Assembly: GCF_017592555.1 (NCBI RefSeq)
Contig: NZ_JAGFNS010000054.1
Span: 602-32,873 of the forward strand
Reading direction: 5' to 3'
DNA length: 32,272 nt
Source of the DNA: Actinoplanes flavus
GTDB taxonomy: Bacteria; Actinomycetota; Actinomycetes; Mycobacteriales; Micromonosporaceae
Below the pieces are notes generated by a model. That model was not told where the DNA came from and made no database searches. It saw nothing but the letters and a program-made list of their open reading frames with translations. The position numbers and the translations under genes were made by a program. Below, piece by piece: positions 24,337-31,884 of the stretch (its first letter is position 1; each line of letters starts with the position of its first letter).

Positions 24337-24708
24337 TCAAAGGTCGAGTGTGCGTTCGATCCGGCGCAGTTGGTGGCGGGCCATGGCCAGGTTCGCCCGG
24401 TCCTTGTTCAGGACCAGGTAGAGGAACAGACCCTTACCGGATCGGCTGGTCAGGGGTCGGATCAGGTGATACTGGGTGTCCAGCGTGATGAGGATGTCTT
24501 CGACCTTGTCCATGAGGTTGAGCATTTCCATTGCCCGGAGCTTCGCGCGTACCACGTCGGTGTTGCCGGCCGCAGCGACCGTCAGGTCGAGGTCCTTACC
24601 ACCGCCGGCGGTGCCCAGCGCCATGCCGCTGGTGTGATCGACGAGCGCTGCCCCCAGGGCCCCGTCGATCTGCATCGTGTCCTTGAGTGCCACGTCCATT
24701 TCTGCCAT
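24337..24708 (-). CDS. Roadblock/LC7-domain protein
   Basis: A 123-residue single-domain protein beginning AEMDVALKDTMQIDGALGAALVDHTSGMALG, the usual opening of actinobacterial roadblock/LC7 (MglB-like) proteins, and continuing with DVVRAKLRAMEMLNLMDKVEDILITLDTQYHLIRPL and LFLYLVLNKDRANLAMARHQL. The domain forms dimers and often acts with small Ras-like GTPases in conservon-type systems; no GTPase gene is present here, so it is solitary. The ATG at 24708 has GAGGAGA seven bases upstream. The frame extends to 24825 without homology. The structured intergenic region at 24835 lies just upstream, divergently. Confidence 0.85.
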   Translation of the reverse strand: MAEMDVALKDTMQIDGALGAALVDHTSGMALGTAGGGKDLDLTVAAAGNTDVVRAKLRAMEMLNLMDKVEDILITLDTQYHLIRPLTSRSGKGLFLYLVLNKDRANLAMARHQLRRIERTLDL

Positions 24709-24834
24709 GCCCGATCTCCTCGAAGTTCGTGTGTGGTGATGCGTCGAGGATGGGCACGGCGGACGGAAACAGAACGCACATAATGTCCGGCTACGACGAG
24801 TACCGTCCGGGGATAGTTGATTCATGCACAGGTC

Positions 24835-25132
24835 GACTTGAAGACTTTCGCAACTTCACAAGTCCACAATCAGGGTGCCGCCACGACTGTGGGAGGAGTC
24901 CGCTGTGACGGGGCACCCTGATCCCGTTCCGGCTGTCCTGACCCGGTCTGCCGGAAGCTGAGCACCTTTGTGGGAAACCCAGCCAAAAGCAGCGGGTACG
25001 CATGGGGCAAGACTGCCGTTAACAACCCTGAATCCGACCGCGCCGGGAAGGGTGTCCCGGGGTCGGGTAAGCCCACCGATCCTCTGTAACCCCTCACCGC
25101 AGGAAGCCCCGGTCATGTCCCCCGGCCGGGGC
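24835..25132 (+). ncRNA. Candidate structured noncoding RNA, about 300 bases, ending in a terminator-like hairpin
   Basis: The region has no credible gene but successive, strictly complementary arms: GACTTGAAG/CTTCACAAGTC (24835-24864); ATCAGGGTGCC/GGCACCCTGAT (24869-24879, 24912-24922) enclosing GACT/AGTC; TTCCGG/CCGGAA (24927-24956); TGGGAAACCCA near 24971; GGCA-AGAC-TGCC (25006-25017) within GGGT/ACCC; CCGACC and CCGGGA pairing with TCCCGG and GGTCGG (about 25034-25066); and GCCCCGG/CCGGGGC (25106-25132). The spacing is too regular for chance. Strand is assumed from the terminator-like end and GAAA-type loops. I could not match it to a known family; actinobacterial large RNAs such as the raiA motif or a riboswitch are possibilities. 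Confidence 0.6.
25106..25132 (+). terminator. GC hairpin closing the structured region
   Basis: GCCCCGG and CCGGGGC form a 7-base-pair stem with a 13-base loop that has further C/G pairing. No T-run follows. It is either an intrinsic terminator of the putative RNA or its last helix. Confidence 0.5.
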
Positions 25133-25242
25133 CTCCTCCGTGCTGTCGTTCTACCGACGTCGGTTGGTGCGCCAACCGGACGCGCGTCGATCCTCCGGCG
25201 AACTGGCAGGCGCGCCTTTCGTGACCACCTTGCGCGACTTCC

Positions 25243-25560
25243 GGGGGAACCACCGCGGCGGCGATCCGCGCCGGCAGGCCCCAGGTGGTGTGCCCGTTCG
25301 TCGGAGATCAACCGTTCTGGGGCCGCCGGATGCGACAGCTGGGCGTCGCGCCCGAACCGGTCGACCAACACGGCCTGACCGTGTCACGGCTGGCTGCCGC
25401 GATCCGGCGGGCCGTCGACGATCCGGTGATGGTCGCCGCCGCCCGGCGCCTCGGCGAACGGGTCCGGACGGAGAACGGTGTGACCGTTGCTGTCGACGTC
25501 CTGGAGCAGGCCGCGCTCGACCCTCGATACACCCGCGTCCTGGGTGAGATCGGTCGCTGC
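25243..25560 (+). pseudogene. Remnant of a family 1 (UGT-type) glycosyltransferase, C-terminal end only
   Basis: From 25243 the frame reads GGTTAAAIRAGRPQVVCPFVGDQPFWGRRMRQLGVAPEPV, the sugar-donor binding end of UGT-like glycosyltransferases (usually GGAGTTAAA and PFxxDQPFWG), and continues RLAAAIRRAVDDPVMVAAARRLGERV to the end of the domain. A stop lies just upstream in frame at 25222 and the preceding 350 residues of such an enzyme are missing, so this is a leftover. Its frame runs on into the nhaA promoter and leader (to 25623). The break point coincides with the left edge of the nhaA duplication (about 25540). Confidence 0.75.
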
Positions 25561-25579
25561 CGTGACGGCCCCGGCACGA

Positions 25580-25653
25580 TAGGTTCGGATCGGGTGTGCC
25601 GGGAAGCCTGGTCGGCGATGTGATCGTTGTGCCCGTTTCCGGGAGGAGCCGCT
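25580..25653 (+). promoter_or_regulatory. Leader RNA candidate, copy 2 (before intact nhaA)
   Basis: TAGGTT at 25580-25585 precedes a 62-base leader (25592-25653) that is nearly identical to copy 1: GCCGGGAAGCCTGGTCGGC, GCGAT-GTG-ATCGT hairpin, CCGGGAA (25599-25605) able to pair with TTTCCGG (25636-25642), then the ribosome site GGGAGGAG before the GTG. Same length and order as copy 1. Confidence 0.7.
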
Positions 25654-26964
25654 GTGACCACCGCACCGCCCCACCCTCACCGTCAGCTGTTCGGCAGGGG
25701 CAGTTGGCCGGAGGTCAGCCGTATCGGCGACATCCTGCGCACCGAGACCGTCGGCGGCGCGCTGTTGCTCGGCGCTGCCGTTCTGGCGCTGGTGTGGGCG
25801 AACTCGCCGTGGTCGGCGGGATACCTGGATCTGGTCGCGTTCACGGTCGGCCCGCACGCGCTGCATCTGGATCTGACGTTGGCGCAGTGGGCCGCCGACG
25901 GGCTGCTGGCGATCTTCTTTTTCGTTGCGGGTCTCGAGCTGAAACGTGAGTTCGTCGCCGGGGATCTGCGGGATCCGCGTCGGGCGGTGCTGCCGGTGGC
26001 CGCGGCGGTCGGTGGCATGGCTGTTCCCGCGTTGATCTACGTGGCGGTCAACGCGGGCATGGCGGGCGGAGCGTTACGCGGGTGGGCGGTCCCGACCGCC
26101 ACCGACATCGCGTTCGCCCTCGCTGTGCTCGCTGTCATCTCCACGCATCTGCCGGCTGCGTTGCGCACCTTCCTGCTCACCCTCGCGGTGGTCGACGACC
26201 TCCTCGCCATTTTGATCATCGCGGTGTTCTACACCAGTTCGCTGAGCCTGCTGCCGCTGGCCGCCGCTCTGGTGCCGCTGGGGTTGTTCGCCCTCCTGGT
26301 GCAGCGGCGGGTCCGCTCCTGGTGGCTGCTGCTACCCCTCGCCGCGACGACCTGGACGCTGGTGCACGCCTCCGGTGTGCATGCCACGGTGGCCGGGGTG
26401 CTGCTCGGCTTCATGGTCCCGGTGATCCGCCGCAGTCCCGGCGAGGGGCCCGGGTTGGCGGAGCACTTCGAGCATCGCTGGCGGCCGGTGTCGGCCGGGT
26501 TCGCGGTGCCGGTTTTCGCGTTCTTCGCAGCCGGGGTATCGGTGGCCGGGGCGGGTGGGCTCGGCGAGACGCTGCGCGACCCGGTCACGATCGGCGTCAT
26601 CTCCGGTCTGGTGGTCGGCAAATGCGTCGGGGTGCTCGGGTCGACGTGGCTGGTGCAACGGTTCACCCGCGCCACCCTCGGTGGCGGGGTGAGCTGGTGG
26701 GATGTGCTCGGTCTGGCGCTGCTGGCGGGGGTCGGGTTCACCGTGTCGCTGCTGATCGGTGAGCTCGCGTTCGGCGTCGGCAGTGAGAAGGATGAGCATG
26801 CCCGTATCGGCATCCTGGCCGGGTCGCTGGTCTCGGCGCTGCTGGCCACGGTGGTGCTGCGGGCCCGCAACCGGCACTACCGGCAGCTGTGCGCCGCGGA
26901 GGAACGTGACGCCGACGCCGACGGCATCCCCGACGTCTGGGACGACGACCCCGTGCGGCGCTGA
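25654..26964 (+). CDS. nhaA: Na+/H+ antiporter NhaA
   Basis: A 436-residue antiporter that expels Na+ (and Li+) in exchange for protons. Family marks: ETVGGALLLGAAVLALVWANSPW in the first helix, WAADGLLAIFFFVAGLELKREF (79-100), PTATDIAFAL with D151 and LAVVDDLLAI with D181 and D182, the ion-binding aspartate pair region, and VHASGVHATVAGVLLG. The length suits NhaA plus a tail. The extreme C-terminus DADADGIPDVWDDDP resembles a calcium-binding repeat and is unusual. GTG start at 25654 with GGGAGGAG before it. It is preceded by the leader shared with a truncated duplicate and with the ABC transporter downstream. Confidence 0.95.
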   Translation: MTTAPPHPHRQLFGRGSWPEVSRIGDILRTETVGGALLLGAAVLALVWANSPWSAGYLDLVAFTVGPHALHLDLTLAQWAADGLLAIFFFVAGLELKREFVAGDLRDPRRAVLPVAAAVGGMAVPALIYVAVNAGMAGGALRGWAVPTATDIAFALAVLAVISTHLPAALRTFLLTLAVVDDLLAILIIAVFYTSSLSLLPLAAALVPLGLFALLVQRRVRSWWLLLPLAATTWTLVHASGVHATVAGVLLGFMVPVIRRSPGEGPGLAEHFEHRWRPVSAGFAVPVFAFFAAGVSVAGAGGLGETLRDPVTIGVISGLVVGKCVGVLGSTWLVQRFTRATLGGGVSWWDVLGLALLAGVGFTVSLLIGELAFGVGSEKDEHARIGILAGSLVSALLATVVLRARNRHYRQLCAAEERDADADGIPDVWDDDPVRR

Positions 26965-26999
26965 CCGCGCCGGGTCTTTCCCGGCGGCACGCGTGGGCG

Positions 27000-27075
27000 T
27001 ACGGTGAGCGATAGGTGTGCCGGGAAGTCTGGTCGGCGGTCATTGATTCATGCTCCGACCGGAAGGCACCCTGCG
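27000..27075 (+). promoter_or_regulatory. Leader RNA candidate, copy 3 (before ABC transporter)
   Basis: TACGGT at 27000-27005 is followed by a leader from about 27013 to 27075 starting AGGTGTGCCGGGAAGTCTGG. The core matches the nhaA leaders with one C-to-T change that keeps pairing as G-U. Here GGTCGG (27031-27036) pairs with CCGACC (27055-27060), which abuts the ribosome site GGAAGG (27061-27066). Confidence 0.65.
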
Positions 27076-27969
27076 ATGACCGATTCCGCGCTGTGCGCTG
27101 TCCAGCTCACGAAACGCTACGGCCGTCTGACCGCCCTCGACGCCTTGGACCTGGATGTCCTGCCGGGTGAGGTGTTCGGATTCCTCGGCCCGAACGGGGC
27201 CGGTAAGTCCACCACGATCCGGCTGCTTCTCGGTCTGGCCCGACCCACTGCCGGGCGGGCCGAGGTGTTCGGTGTCGACGCCGCAGATGTGGCCCGCGCC
27301 CACGGGCATCTTGCCTACGTGCCGGCCGATGTGGCGTTGTGGCCGCAGCTGACCGGCGCGGAGATCCTGCACCTGCAGGCCCGCACCGGGCCGGGCACCG
27401 ATGTGGCCTATCGTGACGAGCTCGTCGAGCGGTTCGCCCTCGATGTCTCCAAGCCGGCCCGGACGTATTCGACGGGCAACCGGCAGAAGGTGGCCCTGGT
27501 CGCCGCGTTCGCGACCCGGGCGCCGCTGCTGGTGCTCGACGAACCGACCAGCGGCCTGGACCCGCTGATGGAACACGAGTTCCGAACCGCGGTCCGGCAG
27601 GCCCGCGACCGCGGGCAGACGGTGTTCCTCAGCTCGCACCAGCTTGCCGAGGTCGAAGCCGTCTGCGACCGGGTCGGGATCCTGCGGGCCGGCCGCCTGG
27701 TCGAGGTCGCCACGATCAGCGATCTGCGAGGTCTGCGCCGCAGCGAGGTGACGATCTCCTACACCGGCACCGCCCCCGACCTGACCATGATCCCCGGCGT
27801 CGCAGCCGTCCAGCCCGCCGGCGACGGGCAGCTGCAGTTCACCCTCACCGCCGCACCGGCCCCGGCGTTGCGGGCACTGGCCGCCGTGGACGTGACAGCG
27901 CTGGCGGTACGGGAACCGAGCCTGGAGGAGATCTTCCTCGACTACTACGGCGAGCAGGCGTCCCGGTGA
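27076..27969 (+). CDS. ABC transporter ATP-binding protein (possible cation exporter)
   Basis: A 297-residue ABC ATPase. Walker A is GPNGAGKST at 38-46, the signature is the variant YSTGNRQK often seen in the ABC-2 class, Walker B is LLVLDEPTSGLD, and the switch histidine is in LSSHQLAEVE. The last 85 residues form the C-terminal domain typical of ABC-2 exporters (SEVTISYTGT through EPSLEEIFLDYYG). The ATG at 27076 has GGAAGG nine bases before it. It overlaps the permease GTG by 4 bases. The leader matches the two nhaA leaders, so this exporter is likely regulated with NhaA; a NatAB-like Na+/Li+ exporter is a reasonable guess, not shown. Confidence 0.88.
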   Translation: MTDSALCAVQLTKRYGRLTALDALDLDVLPGEVFGFLGPNGAGKSTTIRLLLGLARPTAGRAEVFGVDAADVARAHGHLAYVPADVALWPQLTGAEILHLQARTGPGTDVAYRDELVERFALDVSKPARTYSTGNRQKVALVAAFATRAPLLVLDEPTSGLDPLMEHEFRTAVRQARDRGQTVFLSSHQLAEVEAVCDRVGILRAGRLVEVATISDLRGLRRSEVTISYTGTAPDLTMIPGVAAVQPAGDGQLQFTLTAAPAPALRALAAVDVTALAVREPSLEEIFLDYYGEQASR

Positions 27970-29603
27970 ACACCGGCATTCTCCCGGCGTCGACCACCGT
28001 CAGCCTCACCACCGAGCCTTCACCGGGCCGGGCCGTCACCTGGCTGGCGCTCCGCCAGATCCGGCGCGGTGGACTGACCGTCACCGGCCTGGCCGCGGGT
28101 ATGACCGCCGTGGTGGCCGCGACCTACGGGCAGGTGATGGCCGACCCGGCGGCGGCCGGCAGTCTGCGGGCGCTGGCCGGCAACCCGGCGATTCGTACGC
28201 TGTTCGGCGTGCCCATCGGGCTCGATACCGCTGGCGGATTCGTCGTGTGGCGGGTCGGCACCGTGATCGCCGTGCTGCTGGGTGTCTGGTCGATCCTGGC
28301 CACGACCCGGATCACCCGTGGTGAGGAGGACGCCGGCCACTGGGATGTGCTGCTGTCCGGCCGGGTGCCGCTGCGTGACACGGTGATCCGGCACCTTGCT
28401 GTCGTGATGATGGTCGCGGCCGCCACCGCCACCACCATCACGACCGTCCTGCTGGCCGCCGGCACCCCACCGGCCGGGGCGATCATCCACGGCGCCGGGA
28501 CCGGCCTGCTGGGCGTGTTCTTCGCCGCGGTTGCCGCGCTGACCGCCCAGGTGTTCCCCGCCCGGTCCCCCGCGACCGGCACGGCCGTGGCGGTATTGGG
28601 TGTGGGACTGTTGGCCCGCATGATCGGCGACGGCGTCACCGCCCTCGGCTGGCTGCACTGGCTGTCACCGTTCGGCCTTCTGACACTCAGCGGACCCTAC
28701 GTCCACAATCGCACGCCGCCATTACTGTTGCTGGCCGTGGCCGCCGCGCTGACCACCACAGCGACACTGGCCGCAGCCGGACGCCGCGACATTCGCGGCG
28801 GCCTGATCCCGGCGCCGGCCGGACGGCCGGCGCGAACGTCTCTGCTGGCCGGCGTGGAGACCTTCGCCGTACGCCGGACGTTGCTGCCGGCGACCGGCTG
28901 GCTGATCGGCATCGGCGCCTACTACCTCCTGATCGGGCTGACGGCAGTCTCGGTCACCGGCTTCCTGCGCGACAACCCGGCCCTGGCCGGTCAAGCAGCA
29001 CAGGCAGGGTTCGCCGGGTTGGGGAGCATTCCCGGTTTCGCCGCGACCCTGTTCGCGATCCTCGCCATGCCCGTCGCCGGCTTCACCACCGTCCGGATGA
29101 CCGCGTTCCTGGCCGCTGAAACCGACCGCCGGCTGACCCTGCTCACCAGCCAGCCCGTCACTCGCATCCGGTTGCTCGGCGCCGAGGTCGCCGTCACCGC
29201 CGTGGCCGCGGCGTTCCTGGTCACCGGCGCCGGCCTGCTCACCTGGGCCGGCGTCACGATCATGGGCGGTGATCTGGCCCTTGCCGCCGCACTGCACGGC
29301 ACCTGGAACGTCCTGCCGATCGTGCTGCTCAGCCTCGGCGCGGCAGTGCTGGCGGTCGGCTGGGCACCCCGCTGGACCGGGCTGATCGGCGGCTTACCCA
29401 GCGTCGGCGCGTTCCTGCTGCTGATCATCGCGGAGAGCACCGCCGCACCGCTCTGGGTACGCGACCTCTCGCCGTTCGCCCACCTGGCACCGGTGCCGTT
29501 GACCGGCCCCGACCCGGCAGCATCGGCGATCATGCTCGCGACAGGAGTGACGTTGGCCGTCATCGGCGGGCTCGGGTACCGCCGCCGGGACCTGCTCTCA
29601 TAA
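27966..29603 (+). CDS. ABC-2-type exporter permease
   Basis: A 545-residue polytopic membrane protein with about twelve helices in two halves, e.g. VTGLAAGMTAVVAATYGQV, GTVIAVLLGVWSILATTRI, GLLGVFFAAVAALTAQVF, then a second half from residue 297 (FAVRRTLLPATGWLIGIGAYYLLIGLTAV) and AETDRRLTLLTSQPVTRIRLLGAE, which parallels TRGEEDAGHWDVLLSGRVPLRDT in the first half. The internal repeat is usual for large ABC-2 permeases. It forms the membrane part with the ATPase encoded immediately upstream (4-base GTGA overlap). Substrate not visible in sequence; shared leader with nhaA points to ions or a cation-stress agent. Confidence 0.85.
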   Translation: MNTGILPASTTVSLTTEPSPGRAVTWLALRQIRRGGLTVTGLAAGMTAVVAATYGQVMADPAAAGSLRALAGNPAIRTLFGVPIGLDTAGGFVVWRVGTVIAVLLGVWSILATTRITRGEEDAGHWDVLLSGRVPLRDTVIRHLAVVMMVAAATATTITTVLLAAGTPPAGAIIHGAGTGLLGVFFAAVAALTAQVFPARSPATGTAVAVLGVGLLARMIGDGVTALGWLHWLSPFGLLTLSGPYVHNRTPPLLLLAVAAALTTTATLAAAGRRDIRGGLIPAPAGRPARTSLLAGVETFAVRRTLLPATGWLIGIGAYYLLIGLTAVSVTGFLRDNPALAGQAAQAGFAGLGSIPGFAATLFAILAMPVAGFTTVRMTAFLAAETDRRLTLLTSQPVTRIRLLGAEVAVTAVAAAFLVTGAGLLTWAGVTIMGGDLALAAALHGTWNVLPIVLLSLGAAVLAVGWAPRWTGLIGGLPSVGAFLLLIIAESTAAPLWVRDLSPFAHLAPVPLTGPDPAASAIMLATGVTLAVIGGLGYRRRDLLS

Positions 29604-29871
29604 ACAAGCTCGGCGGCGAGGACATCAAGGTCAACCACATCGTGAATCACCGGGCCCGGCGGGGTGGGCAAGAGCACCGTACCCCGGGTTCTGCTGTTCC
29701 AGGTCGGTCTCGGCGGGCTGTTTGCGGGGCGCATGGTGCGACCCGCAGCATGGGGATTCCTCGCCACCGCACCGATGCCGAGCTCCGACTAGGACAAGAT
29801 CGAAGTGCGGGGGGACCGATGACGGCCGGGCTGTGCGAAGATGCAGCCCGGCCCGACGGAGGAGTGCACAC
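29604..29871. other. Intergenic stretch with a P-loop remnant
   Basis: Between the permease and the next gene, the frame 29646-29792 starts right after a stop and reads ITGPGGVGKSTVPRVLLFQVGLGG. GPGGVGKST is a Walker A pattern, but the frame has no start codon near it and ends after 48 residues, so it is either a leftover of an ATPase gene or chance. Confidence 0.3.
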
Positions 29872-30399
29872 ATGGCCGTGTCGATGTCGGCCGATGCCGG
29901 TCACCGCTGGTTCTGGCCGATGATCAACGCCGTGGTGATGGTGGGCGGCCTCTCGCTGTTCCTCACGACCGCGATCGTCAAATTCGGCGACGAGGCCAAG
30001 CGGGAACGGCTCCAGGCGGAAGGTATGCCGGTGCTGGCCACCGTGGTCGGCGGAACACCGGAAACCCAGGTCAACAAGGCCACCGAGATCTCGTACGAAC
30101 TCGGCGGCCGCACCTACACCCGGATGATCAGCGGCTTCTTCCCCACGAAGACCGTGATGGTGTTCGTCGACGCGAAAGACCCGTCGGCGTTCGTGGCCGA
30201 GAACGGGCGCACCGACCAGTCCCGGCACCCGTTCAACACCTGGGCCGGCATGCCGTGGGGAATCGCCGTGGCGACTGTCGGACTCCTCTTCTTCCGCAAG
30301 CGCCGAAAGCTCGCGAAGGCCGGCCGGCCCGGCGCGTCCGCCGGACCCGCCAAGCCCATCAGACTCGACAAGCGCGGCAAGTCTCCGAGAAAGGGCTGA
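29872..30399 (+). CDS. DUF3592-like membrane protein
   Basis: A 175-residue protein with helices near residues 15-34 (FWPMINAVVMVGGLSLFLTTAI) and 124-142 (MPWGIAVATVGLLFF), and between them a domain of about 80 residues with EGMPVLATVVGGTPETQVNKATEISYELGGRTYTRMISG, the beta-rich layout of DUF3592-type proteins (a short extracytoplasmic domain between two helices). The tail is basic. The ATG has GGAGGAG nearby upstream. A 53-residue membrane protein follows six bases after its stop, probably in the same transcript. Function unknown. Confidence 0.7.
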   Translation: MAVSMSADAGHRWFWPMINAVVMVGGLSLFLTTAIVKFGDEAKRERLQAEGMPVLATVVGGTPETQVNKATEISYELGGRTYTRMISGFFPTKTVMVFVDAKDPSAFVAENGRTDQSRHPFNTWAGMPWGIAVATVGLLFFRKRRKLAKAGRPGASAGPAKPIRLDKRGKSPRKG

Positions 30400-30405
30400 T
30401 CAGAT

Positions 30406-30567
30406 ATGTCGTCCTCGTTTCCCTGGCCGCGCATCGTCGCGGTGCTGGCCGGACTGTCCATGCTGGGCGGCTGGTTGTGGGATTCGCTGCTGCTCTGGGC
30501 GCTGGCCGCCGTACTGGGCACGGTCGCCCTGGTATTGAACAACCGAGTCAAAAGCCCGCGCCGATAG
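30406..30567 (+). CDS. Small two-helix membrane protein, 53 residues
   Basis: Reads MSSSFPWPRIVAVLAGLSML and ends NNRVKSPRR. Two hydrophobic segments (IVAVLAGLSMLGGWLW and LLLWALAAVLGTVALVL) separated by a short turn indicate a hairpin membrane protein with a basic end. It starts six bases after the DUF3592-like gene, with AAGGG about 12 bases before the ATG. The usual codon pattern supports it. No family recognised. Confidence 0.5.
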   Translation: MSSSFPWPRIVAVLAGLSMLGGWLWDSLLLWALAAVLGTVALVLNNRVKSPRR

Positions 30568-30763
30568 GCGCACGTCTGACCTCCGACGGCCCACATGTGC
30601 CCTCGGTGGTCGATGACCGGTCACCCTGGCCCAGCTCGTGCGAGAAGCCGGCGTTCGTTGGATCGTGGAGCAGCTTCTCAAGCCGGAAAGGGTGTCCGCA
30701 GGGAACAGTCACACATCCGGCTGATTCATTGTGGCCATGGCATGCGACACGGTGACCTACGCC

Positions 30764-30769
30764 TATACT
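30764..30769 (+). promoter_or_regulatory. -10 box of a leaderless promoter
   Basis: TATACT sits six bases before the ATG at 30776, the spacing of a leaderless transcript in which transcription begins at the start codon. A weak -35 candidate lies about 18 bases upstream. Confidence 0.55.
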
Positions 30770-30775
30770 CGTCGC

Positions 30776-30985
30776 ATGACAAGTCGATCCCTGCGATTGA
30801 TGGACGCGCATGAAATCCGTGTCCGGCTCGGCAACCTCTCCCCTCAGCGCGTGTACCAGATCACCAACAAGGCCAGCTTCCCCAAACCCGTCGCCGTCCT
30901 CGGAGCGGGCAAGATCTGGCTGGCCGACGACGTCGAAGCCTGGATCGCCGAACACCGCCCCAGCCAGCGCCTCCCCACGGACTGA
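30776..30985 (+). CDS. AlpA-like helix-turn-helix protein, 69 residues
   Basis: A 69-residue protein in the MerR/AlpA fold: LRLMDAHEIRVRLGNLSPQRVYQITNKASFPKPVAVLGAGKIWLADDVEAWIAEHRP. The first helix pair with QRVYQIT is the DNA-reading helix, FPKPVAVL the wing, and W-x3-DVEAWIAEH the closing helix, as in small excisionase- or AlpA-type regulators common on integrative elements. No integrase is present next to it. The ATG at 30776 has no ribosome site but follows a good -10 box, so translation is likely leaderless; an ATG at 30731 is upstream of that box. Confidence 0.72.
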   Translation: MTSRSLRLMDAHEIRVRLGNLSPQRVYQITNKASFPKPVAVLGAGKIWLADDVEAWIAEHRPSQRLPTD

Positions 30986-31076
30986 CAGCCACCTACGCAG
31001 CGATCCACCCGGCCCGGCGACGTGACATGCTCGCCGGCACCGATCGGAATCCGGCACCCGGTCGCTGCGCTACGAG

Positions 31077-31662
31077 ATGCGAGTGAGTAGGGCCGTCAGC
31101 AGGTCCTACTCCCCCGCCGTCAGGTGGCATTTCGAGGTGGCGGGCTGGCTTGTGGTCGCCTTCGAGCACCTGGCCGGCCCGCACGCCGACCTGTCCCCCG
31201 GAAGCCCCCATCTCGATCAGCTGACCGCAGCCCTGGAGGGACTCAGTAAGACTTCCGCTCATGATTTGCCCCTTGCTCACGCCGAAGGGCCGGCTCGGAT
31301 TCGAGCATCCGGCGATGGCAGGCACAGCCCTCCTTCACACCGATCTCACCGCCGCGAACCTGATCGTCACCCCACGCGGTCTACGGCTTGTCGACTGGGC
31401 GATGGCAACCCGGGGTGCCCCATGGATCGAGTTGGCCATGCTGGTTCCGTGGCTTATCGCAGCCGGCCACACCGCCGAGCAGGCCGAGCACTGGTTGTCA
31501 CGCAATCCGGTCTGGGTCGTGACCAAGCCCGCGCTCCTGGACTACTTCGCCTCGAAGAACGCCGCGAAGTGGCAGCTCAAGTCGCGGCAGAGTTCTGCGG
31601 GGTGGATGCACGATCTCGCCGACTGGACCGCCCGATGGGCCGACTACCGATGCGGTCGCTGA
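31077..31662 (+). pseudogene. Frameshifted phosphotransferase (APH-like) gene
   Basis: The first part (31077 to about 31255) reads SPAVRWHFEVAGWLVVAFEHLAGPHADLSPGSPHL, the hinge region of an APH-like kinase. Then the frame changes and 31261-31662 continues with ALLHTDLTAANLIVTPRGLRLVDWAMATRGAPWIELAML, i.e. the catalytic loop HTDLTAAN (H-x-D-x4-N) and the metal aspartate in LVDWA, up to a normal C-terminus. The N-terminal ATP-binding lobe is missing and the central part is out of frame, so no active enzyme is expected. Such genes are frequent in actinobacterial accessory regions. Confidence 0.75.
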
Positions 31663-31884
31663 GAAGGCCGCTTGTCGGCGAGGTCTTCTAACGCGGCGAG
31701 TTCGGGGCCATGGGCGGCGGCCCCAGTGTTCGACGGTGCTGATCGTGCAACTCGTCTGGCACCGCCGCGTGAAATTGCCTCGGCTGTCTTCCCTCACCAG
31801 CACATTGCGGCCGCGCGTCGTCACCCCCGACCAGCCTTTGCGAGGGTTGACGGCTGCCGATGCCAGTGGTGATGGTCGCCGGCC

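Noticed and set aside
31663..31884. Minus-strand frame across the stretch after the broken kinase
   Set aside because: Product has no recognisable domain, no ribosome site, and overlaps remnants on the other strand; regarded as decayed sequence.
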